Position numbers and translations under genes: made by a program. From positions 1,488,001 through 1,552,000 of the forward strand of contig NC_066283.1 of assembly GCF_905404315.1 (NCBI RefSeq): a stretch of 64,000 nt of DNA, given 5' to 3'. Source of the DNA: Leptidea sinapis (Eukaryota; Arthropoda; Insecta; Lepidoptera; Pieridae). Positions 12,400 to 24,885 of this stretch are shown one piece after another. Numbering within the stretch: the first letter of the stretch is position 1; each line of letters begins with the position of its first letter. Below the pieces are notes generated by a model. That model was not told the DNA's origin, made no database searches, and worked only from the letters and a program-made list of their open reading frames with translations.

Positions 12400-12975
12400 A
12401 TTGGTCGTACATGAAATGTTATTAACTAATTGTTATTATAAACAATAAAATTATTAATCTTGTTCAATAATTTAAAAAAGGAGTCACATTGTCTACAGCA
12501 GTTGTGTTTGAAGAACGGACGTTCTTTCGTTACTTCAGGACATTTGGATATCCTTGTTGTCGGACTGTGCTCGCGAGTGAAGACCCGATTTGCTGTTATT
12601 GATTCCACGCCGGGCCACTGGATGGCCCAAGACTAGGAGTAATTTTCTCATTGAGGAGGGCTATATTGTCCTCTATCCCCGCGCAGATTAAGGACAGACA
12701 AGCCCATCAACTCCAGAGAGGGCGAGGTGTGCGCGTCAAAAGCATTATCCCAGACCCCGAGCATGTCCGGGAGACGAGTCGAAGACCCGTACTTACAGCT
12801 GAGCACAACAACCTCAAAGGTGGTTGAATTAGAGCGGCTCTACCACCACCACCGCCTTACTGTGTAGAAACGGACTCCCATGGACTATTGTTTGACGACA
12901 GTATATATGTTACATGCTGAATAAACTTTGATAGCGTGATCTAGGATTTCACAGTTTATTCCATTTATACCTCAC
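12400..12975. other. GC-rich block, possible LTR or decayed gene piece
   Basis: About 12540-12880 is much richer in GC than its surroundings. It is followed by AATAAA within CTGAATAAACTTTGATAG near 12915, and then a T-rich end. The layout resembles a retrovirus-like solo LTR, but I cannot define TG...CA ends or a target duplication. No protein motif was recognised in any frame. Confidence 0.25.
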
Positions 12976-12979
12976 CACG

Positions 12980-13880
12980 ACAGTAGTGACAGAAATAAAT
13001 ATATTTAATACATAGTTATTTCTTTTTAGAACCACTTATTTTATCAAAAAAATGTTAATATAATTGAATTTTAAGCCACGAAGTGGATTGATTCAGAAAA
13101 CTCATGATAGCGCCATCTAGTTGTTCACCGTGTAATCTATGAAAAACATTATTTTTGCATTCCATATTAATTTAGTTACAATTATTGTTTGGTCTATCTG
13201 TTGCATGTCGCATTACACTGAATTGAAGTACATAAAGTTTTAATTCATTTTTAATTCTTACATACGAGTCAGGTTGATAAAGTAGATATTAAAAACTCCG
13301 AATCCCGGGAGGGTTCGAGGGAGAGGTTCGAGCCCCAGATTTGACAAAATTCTTTTGTTACATTTTTTTTATTTTATGAATAACTTAAACAAAATAATAT
13401 TTTTTTTTTTCAATAATTATGCTGAAATATTAATTTTGTATAAAAAAGCTTCACTTACATCATGCTTTCATAAAACCACACAACTGCTTTATTCTATTTA
13501 TTTTTATATGAATTGTATAAATATAGTACAAACTTTTATGAGTTAACTATCATTATGGCAACGTATTACCGGCCTTCACCAGGCACAATTTAGTATGGAA
13601 GGTAACAGCTGTCAAACTCCATTTACAAATAAAAATATATAACCTAATATTACTGGTCAAGGACTGAAAATTTCGGCATGCCCCAGCCGAAAAAAATTAA
13701 TAATAATTAAAAAAAAAATATTGCCATTTATAGATTGTATGCATAGTAGCCCACCGATGGTGCAGTACATTTTTTATGATATAATTACAAATGTATAGTT
13801 TTCAAAATTTCCCCTATACTTGCAGTATGAGACGGTATTATTTGCTAAATTTCATTGTTCTAGGTCAATGGAAAATATCT
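12980..13880. other. Unassigned AT-rich DNA
   Basis: No supportable gene. The short open frame at 13355-13546 is a product of T-rich sequence. Confidence 0.4.
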
Positions 13881-14347
13881 AGGGATGAAACGATACCATT
13901 CCTTTATCGAGAATCGATACCACATTTAATATTTTATACTTATTGAAGAATCGATAGTCGATACTTGTGTACTCAATACTCATTTAATTTTTAACAACAT
14001 TATTAAATTCATAAGCGAGGTTATGCCAGATATGCATATGAGACATGGAGAAAAAGAAATGATAAATTTATAATCAATGTTTATTATATGTACTGACACA
14101 AATTACTTAATTTGACCAATAAATTCTTCATATTATGTAGTGCCTCAATTTGTCTTGACTTATAGGAGCGCGGCCTCTGGCTGACTAAGGGCTCGGGCCT
14201 TCGGCAGATGGCAGCACCAATCAATACGAATACTTTGATTTGTTATTAATACTCATTATCGAGAGCTGCCAATATTCGTTACTGAATACTTGTATCGAGT
14301 GAAATTATCGATATCATATGAGTACTCAATAGTATCGATTCATCCCT
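13881..14347. mobile_element. Inverted-repeat MITE rich in CGATAC motifs
   Basis: The left end AGGGATGAAACGATACCA and right end AGTATCGATTCATCCCT are inverted with few mismatches. The interior repeats ATCGAT/CGATAC motifs and CTTGTGTACTCAATACTC. No target duplication is evident. Confidence 0.55.
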
Positions 14348-14380
14348 TTTTTTTCTTCCATTGAGAGTGTCGAAATATAA

Positions 14381-14630
14381 TAGCGAGTGTTAACGATCCT
14401 ACCTACTAAGCTAGAGGTCCCGGGTTCGAATCCCGGTAGGTGCAAGCATTTATATGATGAATATGGATGTTTGTTTCCAAGTCATGGATGTTTATATGTA
14501 TTTATGTATGTTTATATGTAGGTAAGTATATAATATAAAGTAACACAGGCTATATATGCCTAATTTGGGGCAAGATAATTTGTGTAAAAAGTGTGTCAAT
14601 ATTATATTATTATTGTTATATAATATGTTA
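14381..14630 (+). mobile_element. tRNA-derived SINE
   Basis: A perfect Pol III box B, GGTTCGAATCC, at 14423-14433 sits inside CCCGGGTTCGAATCCCGG, a tRNA T-arm. The body follows: GCATTTATATGATGAATATG, ATGTTTATATGTA repeats, and CCTAATTTGGGGCAAGATAA. The 5' part with box A is not clear, so the head may be truncated. Confidence 0.75.
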
Positions 14631-14898
14631 AACTTTTATTTATTTATTTATTTATTAAAGCACACCACATCATATACAATACAATTTTCTTAATCTAATG
14701 TTACAATTAGTAGTTCTAAAGTATACGACAATTTTGGTGAACATAAAAATTACAAAAAATACTCCCTAAATACTTCTGAAAAATAGAACTAATACTATCT
14801 AAACTATAATAAAAACAAAAAAATAAAAAATGGAAGCACAAATTATAACTTTAACTTATTAAAATAATGAAAATAATGAAGACGAAAAAAAAGAAAAA

Positions 14899-17592
14899 CT
14901 ACTTATTTGACAAATGCGATTGAGTACGAGCTAAGTGTTTAACAACACTTTCTTTAAACCTGACCAGCCCACCACCGAATATATCAAGTTCTGAATTGGT
15001 ATCGTTTAACTTATTGTACTCGCGAAGAATTCGAGCGAGAGGCGCCTGAACTCCCAGGTTGGTTTTTACAGAAGGAACTTGGAAGATTCTCTTGATTTTG
15101 AACCTTGGGAATAAATATGGGACAGCGAGGTTAATATTCTGCAAGAGGTTACTACATTGTATTTGACTGTTTAAGAGTTTGTACAAAAATATTACTCCGG
15201 AAAGAGATCTCCGATCGAGCAATGAAATCATATTAAATTTCCTGAGGCGCTGATGGTACGGGTGTCTATGAGAGAATCCAGTACTAATGTATGCAAGGTG
15301 TCGTGTGAATGCTCTTTGGATACTCTCGATGCGTTGCGAATGGAACGTATATAGGGGATTCCATATAATACTACCATATTCGATATGACTGCGCACTAGA
15401 GCGTTATATAGAATTGTTTTCGTTTTGGAGCCGAAACAATTCGAGTTTCGCTTTAGAAATCCTAACATTCGTGCGGATGTGGTAACTACTTTATTAACTT
15501 GTGCAATAAACGTTAGTTTGCTATCAATAGTTACCCCCAAGTCACGAATTTCCTGCACTTCTTTTAATGGTGCGCCATCGAGCTTTACAATATTTGATAT
15601 GATTCCTAACGTCATTCACAAATATCAAAAAGAGCAACGGTCCTAGGTGGGATCCATGGGGAACACCAGATCGCGCAATATATGAATTAGATTCAGTGCC
15701 TCCTACAACTACTGACTGAAGTCTATTATGAAGATATGAACTTTATATAACTATATAACCTTTATTACTCGAACCACTTCAGTAAGTTTCCTCCAATTCC
15801 ATAATTACTTAGCTTCGGAATTAATAAAGGGTGACTGACTTTATGGAAGGCATTACTAAAGTCTGTATATATCGCATCAATGTGGCGCCCATTGTCCAAT
15901 TCTTGACATACTTCGGTGACAAAAGAGATGAGGTTCGTTTGAATTGAACGGCCCTTCCTGAAACCATGTTGCTCATCGGAGATCAAACTGTCAATATTTT
16001 TGGAGATAACAGGATGAAGGACTGATTCAAAAAGCTTGGAAAAACAAGACAAAATGCATATAGGACGGTAATTGTTTACGTCGGTAATACCCCCCTTTTT
16101 ATATACAGGTACAACACGAGACTTTTTCCATTCTTCAGGAAATACACCTTCTTTAAGTGATCTATTGAAGATAATAGTTAAGGGTAATGATATTGCAAAC
16201 CTACATCGTTTAACAAAGAGAGGAGGAATCGAGTCTGGCCCAGCTCCTTTATTAATGTCAAGTCCTTTTATTTTCTGAGATATTTCAGCTTCACTGAAGC
16301 TCAGGGACATCAGAGAATGAACATTACCAATATCGACTAGACTAGAACTGCGAACGCGACGCTGACCACAAGTGTATATAGAAGAAATTGATATGAAAAT
16401 AGATTGGCAATATCCGCTGCTGTTTGTGCTGTAACATTATCCATTTTCATACAAGAGGGAAGTGTTGAATGGCCGCCTTTTTTATTTTTAACAAAACTCC
16501 AAAAACATTTTGGATTATTTGGAATGTTTGCTTCAATATTTCGCTTGTATTTAGTATAGCAATCATCATAAAATTTATGACAACACTTTCTAATCATGTG
16601 ATACTCTAATTCATCTCTAGGATTCTTGTATATTCGGAACCTCTTACGTAATTTTTCTTTTTCAGCAAGCAATTTTATTAAGGAAAAGCTGAACCATACC
16701 GGATATTTAGATCTCGTGTTGGTTGTTTTAGGAACAAATTTGTTAATGATATTGTTAATTATTTTATAGAACTCAGATACCATACTATTTACGTTATCAT
16801 GGACGCATAGCCTTCGATTCCAATCAATAGTTTTCAGATCATTGATAATAGAAACATAGTCACCTTTATAAAAATTTAGTTTTGCATTACCTCTCGCTCG
16901 CAAAAATGATATTCCAGAACTTTCACTATTAAACAATAAGCTAGGATGATTCGTATATGTCCTACTTAACACGTCAGGTGGGGCTGATACATTAATATTA
17001 GACATGTTACTCAATACTAAATCTAAAAAGAGGTCATCGCTACTACTAATACAATTAAATTGCTTTAGGTTATTCATAGACATAAAATCAACTAAGGCAA
17101 AGCCAAGAGTATTGTTATAGTTAGAGGGAGTCATAAAAACTTCGTTTGCTTGTGACTTCCAGTTAATAAACCGCTTAAGTTGAAAGCTAAGTCAATTTTG
17201 TCCAAAAATTGTGTCAACGTCCCAATTTTTACAGGTGGAGGTAGATATACCACACATATAGAAAGTTTTTTTATTGCTTGATTAATATTAACATGTAATG
17301 TGACCCATAAATCCTCGACATCTGATTCCCATGACTCAACTCTGAAAGAAGAAATGTCCTTAGAGACTGCTAACATAACTCCTCCACCATCTGATTTAGT
17401 ATTGCTAGAACTCGAACGATCCCTACGATAGACGGTATATCTGTTGTCAAATAATTCATTGTTTGAAATACTGGATCTCAACCAAGTTTCGGTAAGAGCG
17501 ATGACCTTATAATTAGAAGTTGATAAGTTCTTTAGAAAGTTTGTCGTCTTAGTTCTCAACCCTTGAGCATTTAGGTAATAAATGTTAAGCAT
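14899..17592 (-). pseudogene. LINE ORF2: endonuclease and reverse transcriptase, palm motif lost
   Basis: From 17592 it starts MLNIYYLNAQGLRTKTTNFL and continues with the AP-endonuclease pattern ALTETWL, YRRDRSSSSNTKSDGGGVML and VVYLPPP. The frame changes near 17150 (SNMSNINVSAPPDVLSRTYT) and near 16330. RT motifs follow: DINKGAGPDSIPPLFVKRC, VNNYRPICILSCFSKLFE, EQHGFRKGRSIQTNLISF, YTDFSNAFHKVSHPLL, then SGVPHGSHLGPLLFLIFVND. Directly after FVNDV (near 15610) the copy jumps to IVKLDGAPLKEVQEIRDLGV. The YADD catalytic box is therefore deleted. The post-RT part to 14899 is open. It cannot be active. Confidence 0.85.
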
Positions 17593-17672
17593 CTTATAAA
17601 AAAAACTATAGAGAAAAACAATAAATTATTAAGCTACAATTATATACTAAGTTTACAATTTAATATACTAAA

Positions 17673-18512
17673 TTAAGTTAAAAGATTTAAGGTTTCGTTG
17701 TTCTTAATAAGCAAGGCTTGGCAGTTTTCATTTTTTCTCGTAAAAACGCGCCCATTGCGAATCCATACAAACTTATACTGCATCTGTTTTGCTTTCAAAC
17801 GGGTAGCCGCGTAAAGAGCATTGGTTAATGGAGTTAATGGAGTTAGATGTTCGGATACAAATATAGGTTTTACATGAAGTTCGACGGAGCTTAGCCGGTT
17901 CGTTAGATCAGTGACAGTAGATTTTAACCTCTCATTATCTTTTTTTAAATGGACTATGTCAATATTCTTTTGTTCTAGCGATGATTTTATGTCTTCAAAT
18001 TGTCGGTTCAGGAAGCTGATTGTGTCTTGGAACTCGGCTACCTTTTCAGTGAGATTGTTATGTTCCGACGTAACCAATCGTTTGATTGTCACGGTGAGGA
18101 CTGAAGATAACTACTGTTGTAAAATATCTCGCAATTTTTCTTCAGTAACAAATGGTTCTATTTCTGGCAGCTGTGGAGGGGATCTATGTGAGGGCTTTAT
18201 TCGCTGTGTTATATTATCAGAGCATGAAGGTTCACTTCCGGGGCTTGTTTCTTGAGAGCTCATATCATGGGCGCTTCCATCGGAATTTGCGCGAGCTTGC
18301 GATAACGTGTTTGCATTGTCATCTTTAGGCTGCCTCTCAGAGCATTCAGGACACCTGAATGACGCTTATTGTCTTGCGACCATCTCAATAAAGCGCTTGC
18401 GTGGGACATTTGCACAATCTAGATCGTATTTTAGCTTACAGATATGGCAGCACAAATAATCCTTTTTTGGCAACACATTATGACAGCTAGCACAAATGTT
18501 TGAAGGGGCCAT
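17673..18512 (-). pseudogene. LINE ORF1: PHD-like zinc finger and coiled coil, broken
   Basis: From ATG at 18512 it reads MAPSNICASCHNVLPKKDYL, then CCHICKLKYDLDCANVPRKR. An in-frame TAA follows FIEMVARQ, and then FRCPEC completes a PHD-like cysteine pattern. Downstream there is a second interruption near 18110-18090. A coiled-coil stretch follows (NLTEKVAEFQDTISFLNRQF and QKNIDIVHLKKDNERLKSTV), then a short C-terminal motif (KFVWIRNGRVFTRKNE). The middle domain appears deleted. ORF1 proteins of this type bind the element's RNA. Confidence 0.72.
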
Positions 18513-18519
18513 TATAAGT

Positions 18520-19700
18520 TTATATCAGTTATAATAAATTCTAACAAAAAATTTATATTAATAAATTTTTAGATATAAACAAATTATAAAATAAAAAAAA
18601 TGCACATAAATTTCTTGGAATGGAACCACGACCCACTGATGTCAACCTGTGCTGAACGTAGTCGTTTACACAGAGCTATGCGAGCAGTTATGATAAAAAT
18701 TGAAATAATAGTATCTTTTCCAGTGACAGCAGTACGTAAATGAAGAGTGGCCACTAAGTAGGTATTTATTCGAGAACACACGACGAGTCACAACGATGAA
18801 CAGAACTCGACAAGTGCACTGAATCTACGATTATGATTATAATCACTCTAAAGAAGTATCAGTATAGAAGTATTATTATTCTGTTTCACTTGTGTATAGT
18901 TATTTATATTTTATGTAGCACTCTGTTGTCGTAATTGTTTGAAATCACCACTGTTTAAAAACACATAATAAATATTCTATTATAATATTATAACTTTATT
19001 ATATTAACACAGGAACTTGCAAAAGTCACACACTGCACGTATTTGCCTTGCTTAATTAATTTAAAACAACATATTGTAGATTTTAGTGGAATTACTATTT
19101 TTAATTGTTATTTTACACGGGAGCCGGTGTGAACGGCACGCGATGCGCGTTAGTTATTAATTTTTTAGTTTTTAATTTTGCGGCATTAAAATGTTTTACT
19201 TTCACAGCTTCAACAGACTGTAGACCAGAGTATATCGTATTAATTTCAACTGGATACCTCCACGTGTTCAAGGGTTTGACAGACAGACAGACGATGGACA
19301 ACAAAGAGATCCCCCCATATATACATCCTGTTGTAAATAAATAATACTATTTCAAGTTTTTACTTTTTAAGGTATGGAAACCCTTACAATAGATTGAGTT
19401 AAAAAAAATTCAGAAATTATCGTGGTTACCGCCCGCGCCATGCAGACTTTATATATCCACACCGTAAGCCACACTACGAAACCAATTTTTATATTTTATT
19501 TATCAATATCAGCTATTCTCCAATTTATTGAGAATAGGCACAGATTTTGTGTCACCCGTCACTCTGCATTTGAATCTCATCTCCAGACGCAAAAGTATAA
19601 CAAATGAAATGTAGGTACCACAGTTTTTTACCTTTTCTGTGATTGCACTAATGTGTCAAATTTTACTACTTATGAATATTTTACAAAATTAAATTTGTAA
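18520..19700. other. Unassigned
   Basis: No gene supported. Opposing short open frames around 19105-19344 overlap on both strands, without a recognisable motif. Confidence 0.4.
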
Positions 19701-19711
19701 CATAAAATGTA

Positions 19712-19781
19712 TGAACGATGCGGGACTCGAACCCGCGACCTCTCGGGTTCCGTCCGAGTGCTCTTTCCAACTGAACCGTTC
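19712..19781 (-). repeat. tRNA-like SINE head, damaged
   Basis: On the minus strand: GAACGG, a shortened D arm (TTCAGTTGGAAAGAGC), anticodon stem CTCGG/CCGAG with loop ACGGAAC, T arm GCGGGTTCGAGTCCCGC, and 3' ATCGTTCA. It belongs to the family at 46950 and 63856. Relative to those copies it lacks about 3 nt in the D arm, so it is not a working tRNA. Confidence 0.68.
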
Positions 19782-20034
19782 GAGTAAGCATGGGTCGTAA
19801 ATTTCGGTATATCTTGTTCACCTCTCAGGTTGTGGCTCCATCTACAGGATCTACTTTACAGTTGATATCCTGTTCAACACCAAAAATTACATATTAGGAA
19901 ATTAACTTTAGATGTCCCTCTTTCAAATCTAATCAATATGTTATTTTTTTGAAGTGATAACCCTCACTTTAGGGATTAATTAAAAATAATAATATTTTAA
20001 AAACTCCCTAGTGAGTAGAATAATGTAAATTTGG

Positions 20035-20110
20035 CATAAAAAGGCATTTATTTTCTCAAAATTGATTCCTTTAGAATTATTTTTGATGACATTTCTAATA
20101 CTACCTTTAA
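20035..20110 (-). repeat. LINE 3' end fragment
   Basis: CATAAAAAGGCATTTATTTT through TTGATTCCTTTAGAATT matches the 3' end of the LINE family at 47513-47930 and 58195-58625. Confidence 0.65.
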
Positions 20111-20119
20111 ACTAAAACC

Positions 20120-20755
20120 TGTTTTGGAACGGTGGAATTCGTATATGGAATACTCTTAGGATAAGATTTTTGTAACGAGAGATTTTTAAATAAAAACACA
20201 TGAATCCCTTGCTTCACTCAGGACTCTACATAACTCCCTTAGTGCTACGTATAATATAATCCCTATACGCAAAATAGTCCCTTATTACCTAGGTCTATTA
20301 TACTAGCAGAGGATACGAATGAGAAGCGATCCCATCCGTTTAAATGATGAAACTATTATCATCTACTTTCAGCAACACACACACACACTAAAATTGACTG
20401 ACGTATCGCGAGTGTAAGACGTAGCTGTCATGTTCACTAAAGTAATAAAACTGGCCTGTTGTCATGCGTTACGTAACAGGAAGAGGCTCTGTCTAGACGT
20501 ATAAATTATCTTAGGCTTAAAACATATTATCACAGTTATCTGAACTTTTTTAAAGGATGGATGAAGGTCGTTTGTATACGGATCTTAGTTTATACTATTC
20601 ATCTGTGCCTGCTTGTGACCGTTACAACAACTGGACCGAAATGTAGTAATTTATTTCATATACATATATGCGAGAGGAATAAATAAATAATAGTACCTTT
20701 CTAACGTGTTCTTCATTTGTTTTATCATTGCTTATATTATTTAAAATAAATAATT
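20120..20755. other. Unassigned
   Basis: Contains an (AC)n run near 20383-20394 and a motif GACGTATAAATTATCTTAGG near 20499. Variants of that motif occur near 10286 and 40052, so it may be a short dispersed repeat. No gene. Confidence 0.35.
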
Positions 20756-20759
20756 TACA

Positions 20760-21001
20760 AACTATACACAGCCACTGTAAGACCACTTATATCATGGCTC
20801 TGTGGTCTGGTGCAGGTTGCAAATTGCCCAAAACCAGTAATCGCCAAACGAGGTAGCCTTCAACTAACTGCATGCGCTATAGTAACAGAAGCCATGACGT
20901 TCACGCCGGGAGCATCTCTAAATGCGCCTCTGAGCCTGCCGCCCCTAAACTTGTATCTACAAAAGGAGGCGAGGGCCAGCATGCATAGAATAATGACCTG
21001 A
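20760..21001 (+). pseudogene. LINE reverse transcriptase C-terminal fragment
   Basis: The frame gives TVRPLISWLCG (near 20775), then RGSLQLTACAIVTEAMTFTP, then LSLPPLNLYLQKEARASMHR, and stops at 20999-21001. The order (a VRP start, then QRLAC.xxTGA-like, then a LxLPPL.LYIQxEA-like segment) fits the region after the RT domain of RNase-H-bearing LINEs. It is heavily diverged. Confidence 0.5.
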
Positions 21002-21009
21002 ACGCGGAC

Positions 21010-22735
21010 ACACTGGCTCTAAAAACTCGCGAAAAAAAAACGAGCAAACCTTACTTAAAAGTCCTGTATCATGTTGTTGAAATTCGACATCAGCAACTTT
21101 AGAATTGAATATCCTTCAAACTTCTGACGAAACGGGAGCCTTTAATGGTAGAGCCTTATATGGATCCAAGTCGGGATCTGACGTTGTAAAATTAACGGAG
21201 ATTGCCCTAAATTTGGCAAATCTGCCAACTTAGGAAACCTTGCCTCTCTTATCCAGTCGGAGGTATACACCATAATAGAATGTTCGAGAAGCATTCTTAA
21301 TAAAGGCTACGTCGGCAAGTGTATTTTACATTCACACAGACAGCCAGGCGGTTCTATCCGATATAGCTAATGGCAGCAAACAGAGCAATCAGCCAAATGC
21401 CGACGCTGTTGCTGATGTGGTACTGCAAGGTATGGAACACTTCATTCCATCCTCCTTGGTGTATAGCAGGTCACCTCGGTCAAACTGCTGCTACAAAATG
21501 GCCTCACGGTGAAAGCAGCAGTACTATCATGTTTGGGTCAATACCGCCGGTACATCAGTTTCACTTCACCAAATAATATCGACTTTTTTCTATAAACACG
21601 TATTTTGAGGACTTCCCTCAATTACTTACTCATTGATCCCCACGTTATGTCATTATTTTAAAGAGTCCAATCTCGAAATACTTATACCCTTTAAAATAAA
21701 AAGGAGATATGAATATGGTCACAATCATATAAAAATATTATATAGAAACAGCTGCAGCTCGAGTAGAACTGTCTTTGTTTTGACTGATTCTATAGAGGCG
21801 CTGCAGCATAGAGCCTGATTACTGCACAAAATATTAAGAATATAACATATTGAAAGTATATTGTTATAAGATTGATAAAATCTACGAGATGAGGTAACAG
21901 TTTATCATTGGCATGTCTACAACATTCACCATCATGACCTTCGCGTTAGCTGTTGGCGTCGCGCCAAAAATAAACTGAAAATCGATGCGAAAGCCTCGTC
22001 TGTTGATGATATAACACGTCATCACACTCGTTATAAAAGTGGGCATAGATATAGCTGCACTCGTAAACATGGTCTGATTTGATACTCTCTAAATAATTTT
22101 AACTTTTCTGCAAACTGTCTGGCTACTTAACAGCTGCAGTCTAGCCAATCTAGTCCACTGCTGTGTCAGGACAAAGCGCCGCTCAGGATTCTTGAATGCA
22201 CCGAGAATTCGCTCGTCACAAGACATTCACTAATGGTTAGCGATACGTCCTGCCCATGCAAACTAATAAGTTGTTAAGACATTGTTATCTATTTTTTTAC
22301 ACACTTGTACACAAATTTATCCCATTATCTCAGTAATATCACAAGCTATGGCACCCTTTTAACCGAATCACGAATAGTGCTTGAACACTACTTACATGAC
22401 GGCAGAGAAAGGTGCACACAGATGATATCTATAAGTAGCGCATGAATTTTTACATATTACGAAGAAACTGAAACAATTTTGAGTGTGTTTAAATAATTAC
22501 ATCATACAAGGTAGAAAAATATGTACATAAACTAAATTGCACTGGTGTCTTTAATGAACAGTTATTCTTTTTTTGGTGGTTATAAAAGAGAAGGTATGTA
22601 GGTATAGGTAGCAAGGGTACATACTTATCTACCTTTATTAATTATGTATTTATGCTTACGTAAGCTAAATATGATTAATTTCGTCACATGACGTCGTGAT
22701 AAGTAATGAATAGAAAGAATTAAATCATGTAATTA
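21010..22735. other. Unassigned, perhaps more decayed LINE
   Basis: Short frames at 21370-21576, 21633-21818 and 21882-22070 carry no motif I can name. The GC content near 21000-21600 is higher than the surrounding DNA and may be a continuation of the decayed LINE at 20760. Confidence 0.3.
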
Positions 22736-22740
22736 AGACG

Positions 22741-22880
22741 CGCAATGCGCATGTGCAGTACCGTAGGTAGTGCTGTAAAAGATGGATTTCAAACTCATAT
22801 TTCCCTGCAAAATGGCACCGTTCAAGGTTATTGTAGGTGTATTCGTTTATAGAAACCTCACAATCTAAACGGTATGTAAT
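22741..22880. repeat. Dispersed repeat, copy related to 25375-25480
   Basis: GCGCATGTGCAGTACCGTAG through TTTATAGAAACCTCACAATC is similar to GCACATGTGCAGTTCCGTGG through CGTAGAAATCCAACAATC at 25380-25472. The family is not recognised. Confidence 0.5.
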
Positions 22881-23194
22881 GACCAACTTGCTTGTGCTAA
22901 TTGATCGATCCAGTATAACACTATACAGCAGAGGTCGATCGCGATTGTTAATAATATTGAGAATATTTGTGATTCATGTCTTACCTGCTAGAACAACGTA
23001 ACAGGTATCATTTCTGGTCATCTATACCCGAAATGAAGTACCCGTTATTGAAGTAACTAAATAGCACAGCAAATAACAGCGTTCTTTGCATCCACATATG
23101 TGTGCGAGTCAGCATTTTCTCGAATGAAACTAATAAAATCAAAATATCGTTACTCGTCTCACAAATACAATTAATAGTTTTATTAAAATGATTT

Positions 23195-23335
23195 GAGTTG
23201 TCTTTAGTGTTAATTCAGTTAAGTTAATTTTATTGAAACAATTCGAATTGTTTAAAGACAAATGTTGGAGTAAATAACACTAACGAAAACTCAAATAACT
23301 TTAATAATAATGGATTTCCGCAAAGTAACGCCTAT
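23195..23335 (+). repeat. Old copy of the T-tailed foldback retroposon
   Basis: Arms ATGATTTGAGTTGTCTTTAG and the reversed AACACTAACGAAAACTC flank ACAATTCGAATTGTTT. The 3' end reads TGGATTTCCGCAAAGTAACG and then a T run. It is more diverged than the copies at 34904, 40658, 49095 and 60737. Confidence 0.6.
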
Positions 23336-23399
23336 TTCATTTTTTTTTTATTTAATAGTTTATTTTGTGTCAAAAAACGTTGTCTACTACAAAACCATA

Positions 23400-23525
23400 A
23401 TATACCAGCCTAGCGAAACTAAGAAAAAAGTGATTCACTCGATTGTATGAAACGTGCAGTCATTGATAGATTGATAGATGACGGCTATAATCTTGTAAAA
23501 AACAGAGATAGCCGAAATCCAGTAC
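23400..23525 (+). repeat. MITE-like repeat, inverted relative to 27150-27280
   Basis: GCGAAACTAAGAAAAAAGTG, then TGTATGAAACGTGCAGTCAT, then ACGGCTATAATCTTGTAAAA. The same blocks in reverse order and strand are at 27150-27280. Confidence 0.6.
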
Positions 23526-23749
23526 GTTTTAAAAACAACTGTTCGCTTTTAAACTTAATTAATATTATGACTACTTATAATGTAACATTTCTTATATTTA
23601 ATACTTGTATATCTAACTTATAGGTATGCTCAGCGTTGCCTTCATTTATTATTGTAAGTTAAGTAATACTACTACAATATGTATGTTTACTATTAGTAAA
23701 AACTATAATTTTATACTTCCAAATTATAAGGGTTCAAAAGCGTATTTTT

Positions 23750-24595
23750 TAAAATTGCCAAATGTATTAAAATTTATATCTATACTACTATTACTATGGA
23801 TATTTAGTGTTATATAATTTTGAAATAAGTTGAATAGGTGAATTTGAGCCATAAATGTTTCTGAAGAATCGTACATGTACTGGCAGATATGTACTAATAC
23901 GACAAGGATAAGGTGGTACACATAATCCAATCTTAAATAGAAGTAATGGACAGTCTAATTGATTATTTAATAATTTATATAAGAAAAGAATTTCTAACGC
24001 ATTTCTACGCAATTCTAATGTTTTCATATTGAATAATTTTAATTTGTCTTTGTAACTTATAATAGTGTATTTATTAGTGACATCAATTTGGATATAAATT
24101 TTTTTTGAACTGACTCAATCCTAGTGATGTACTTTTTGTAATAGGGGCACCAGACTACCGAATTGTATTCAACCTGAGATCTTACAAGGGAATAGTATAG
24201 TGTTTTAAGTGTAGGAATTGATGTAAAAGCCTTGGTATTACGTAAGAAAAACCCAAGCATTTTAAAACTTTTGTGAGCTATTTTGTCAAAATGTTTATCA
24301 AATCTCAACTCCTCGTCTAAAATGACACCCAAATCATTGATATGGTTTATTTGATTTATTTGTATGCCATCAATATGATATTTACTCTCCAATTTCTTTC
24401 GTTTCCTAGAAAATTTTATAAAATGACATTTGGACGCATTCAGTTCCATCAAATTATTTTTACACCATAACATTTAGTTTAGTTTCGTTTGATCCTGAAC
24501 AAGTAACTGTACGATATATTTTTAAGTCATCTTCGTATAACTCATAATTTGATTCTTGAATACTTTTGGAAATACCGTTTATAAACAGCGTTATT
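23750..24595 (-). pseudogene. LINE reverse transcriptase 3' half with YEDD in place of YADD
   Basis: Minus-strand pieces run in order: LFINGISKSIQESNYELYED-D (24600-24545), then after a frameshift NNLMELNASKCHFIKFSRKR, INHINDLGVILDEELRFDKH, KSFKMLGFFLRNTKAF and TLYYSLVRSQVEYNSVVWCP. After another break comes LELRRNALEILFLYKLLNNQ. The order and spacing are those of the RT palm and post-RT region of jockey-like LINEs. The catalytic YADD reads YEDD here and there are several frameshifts, so the copy is dead. It starts inside the palm (5'-truncated). Confidence 0.78.
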
Positions 24596-24885
24596 AAAAA
24601 GCGTTTATAAACAGTTTATAAATTGCGATAATTTTTCAATTTTAACTTTGTCCGACAAATACTTGAATTTCTTTTTATATAATAAGATGATTAAATATTT
24701 TATACACTGTTTGCACCCAATGTAGTTTTCCTTATGCTAATTTTTATTTTTTTTTGTTCCGTGGGCTAAAAGGTTACAAATTACGTTACTTATATTTTAT
24801 TAAAAAGGTTATAAAACATTGCTAGATGGATCTCCTTAAGAAACAGTGTTGGCAACCCTGCCACACATGGACCACGTTAAGGTGA

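Larger units (their letters stand above)
14636..18512 (-). mobile_element. Two-ORF non-LTR retrotransposon (jockey-like), decayed
   Basis: A minus-strand LINE with a (TTTA)n 3' tail at about 14638-14657, ORF2 at 14899-17592 and ORF1 at 17673-18512. The element keeps its gene order and most domains, but has frameshifts, a stop in ORF1 and deletions in both ORFs. It sits between a SINE on the 3' side and unassigned DNA on the 5' side. Confidence 0.85.

Noticed and set aside
21882..22070. 62-codon frame on the minus strand with a hydrophobic start (MFTSAAISMPTFITSVMTCY)
   Set aside because: No recognised family, no splice context, and the opposite strand is open as well.
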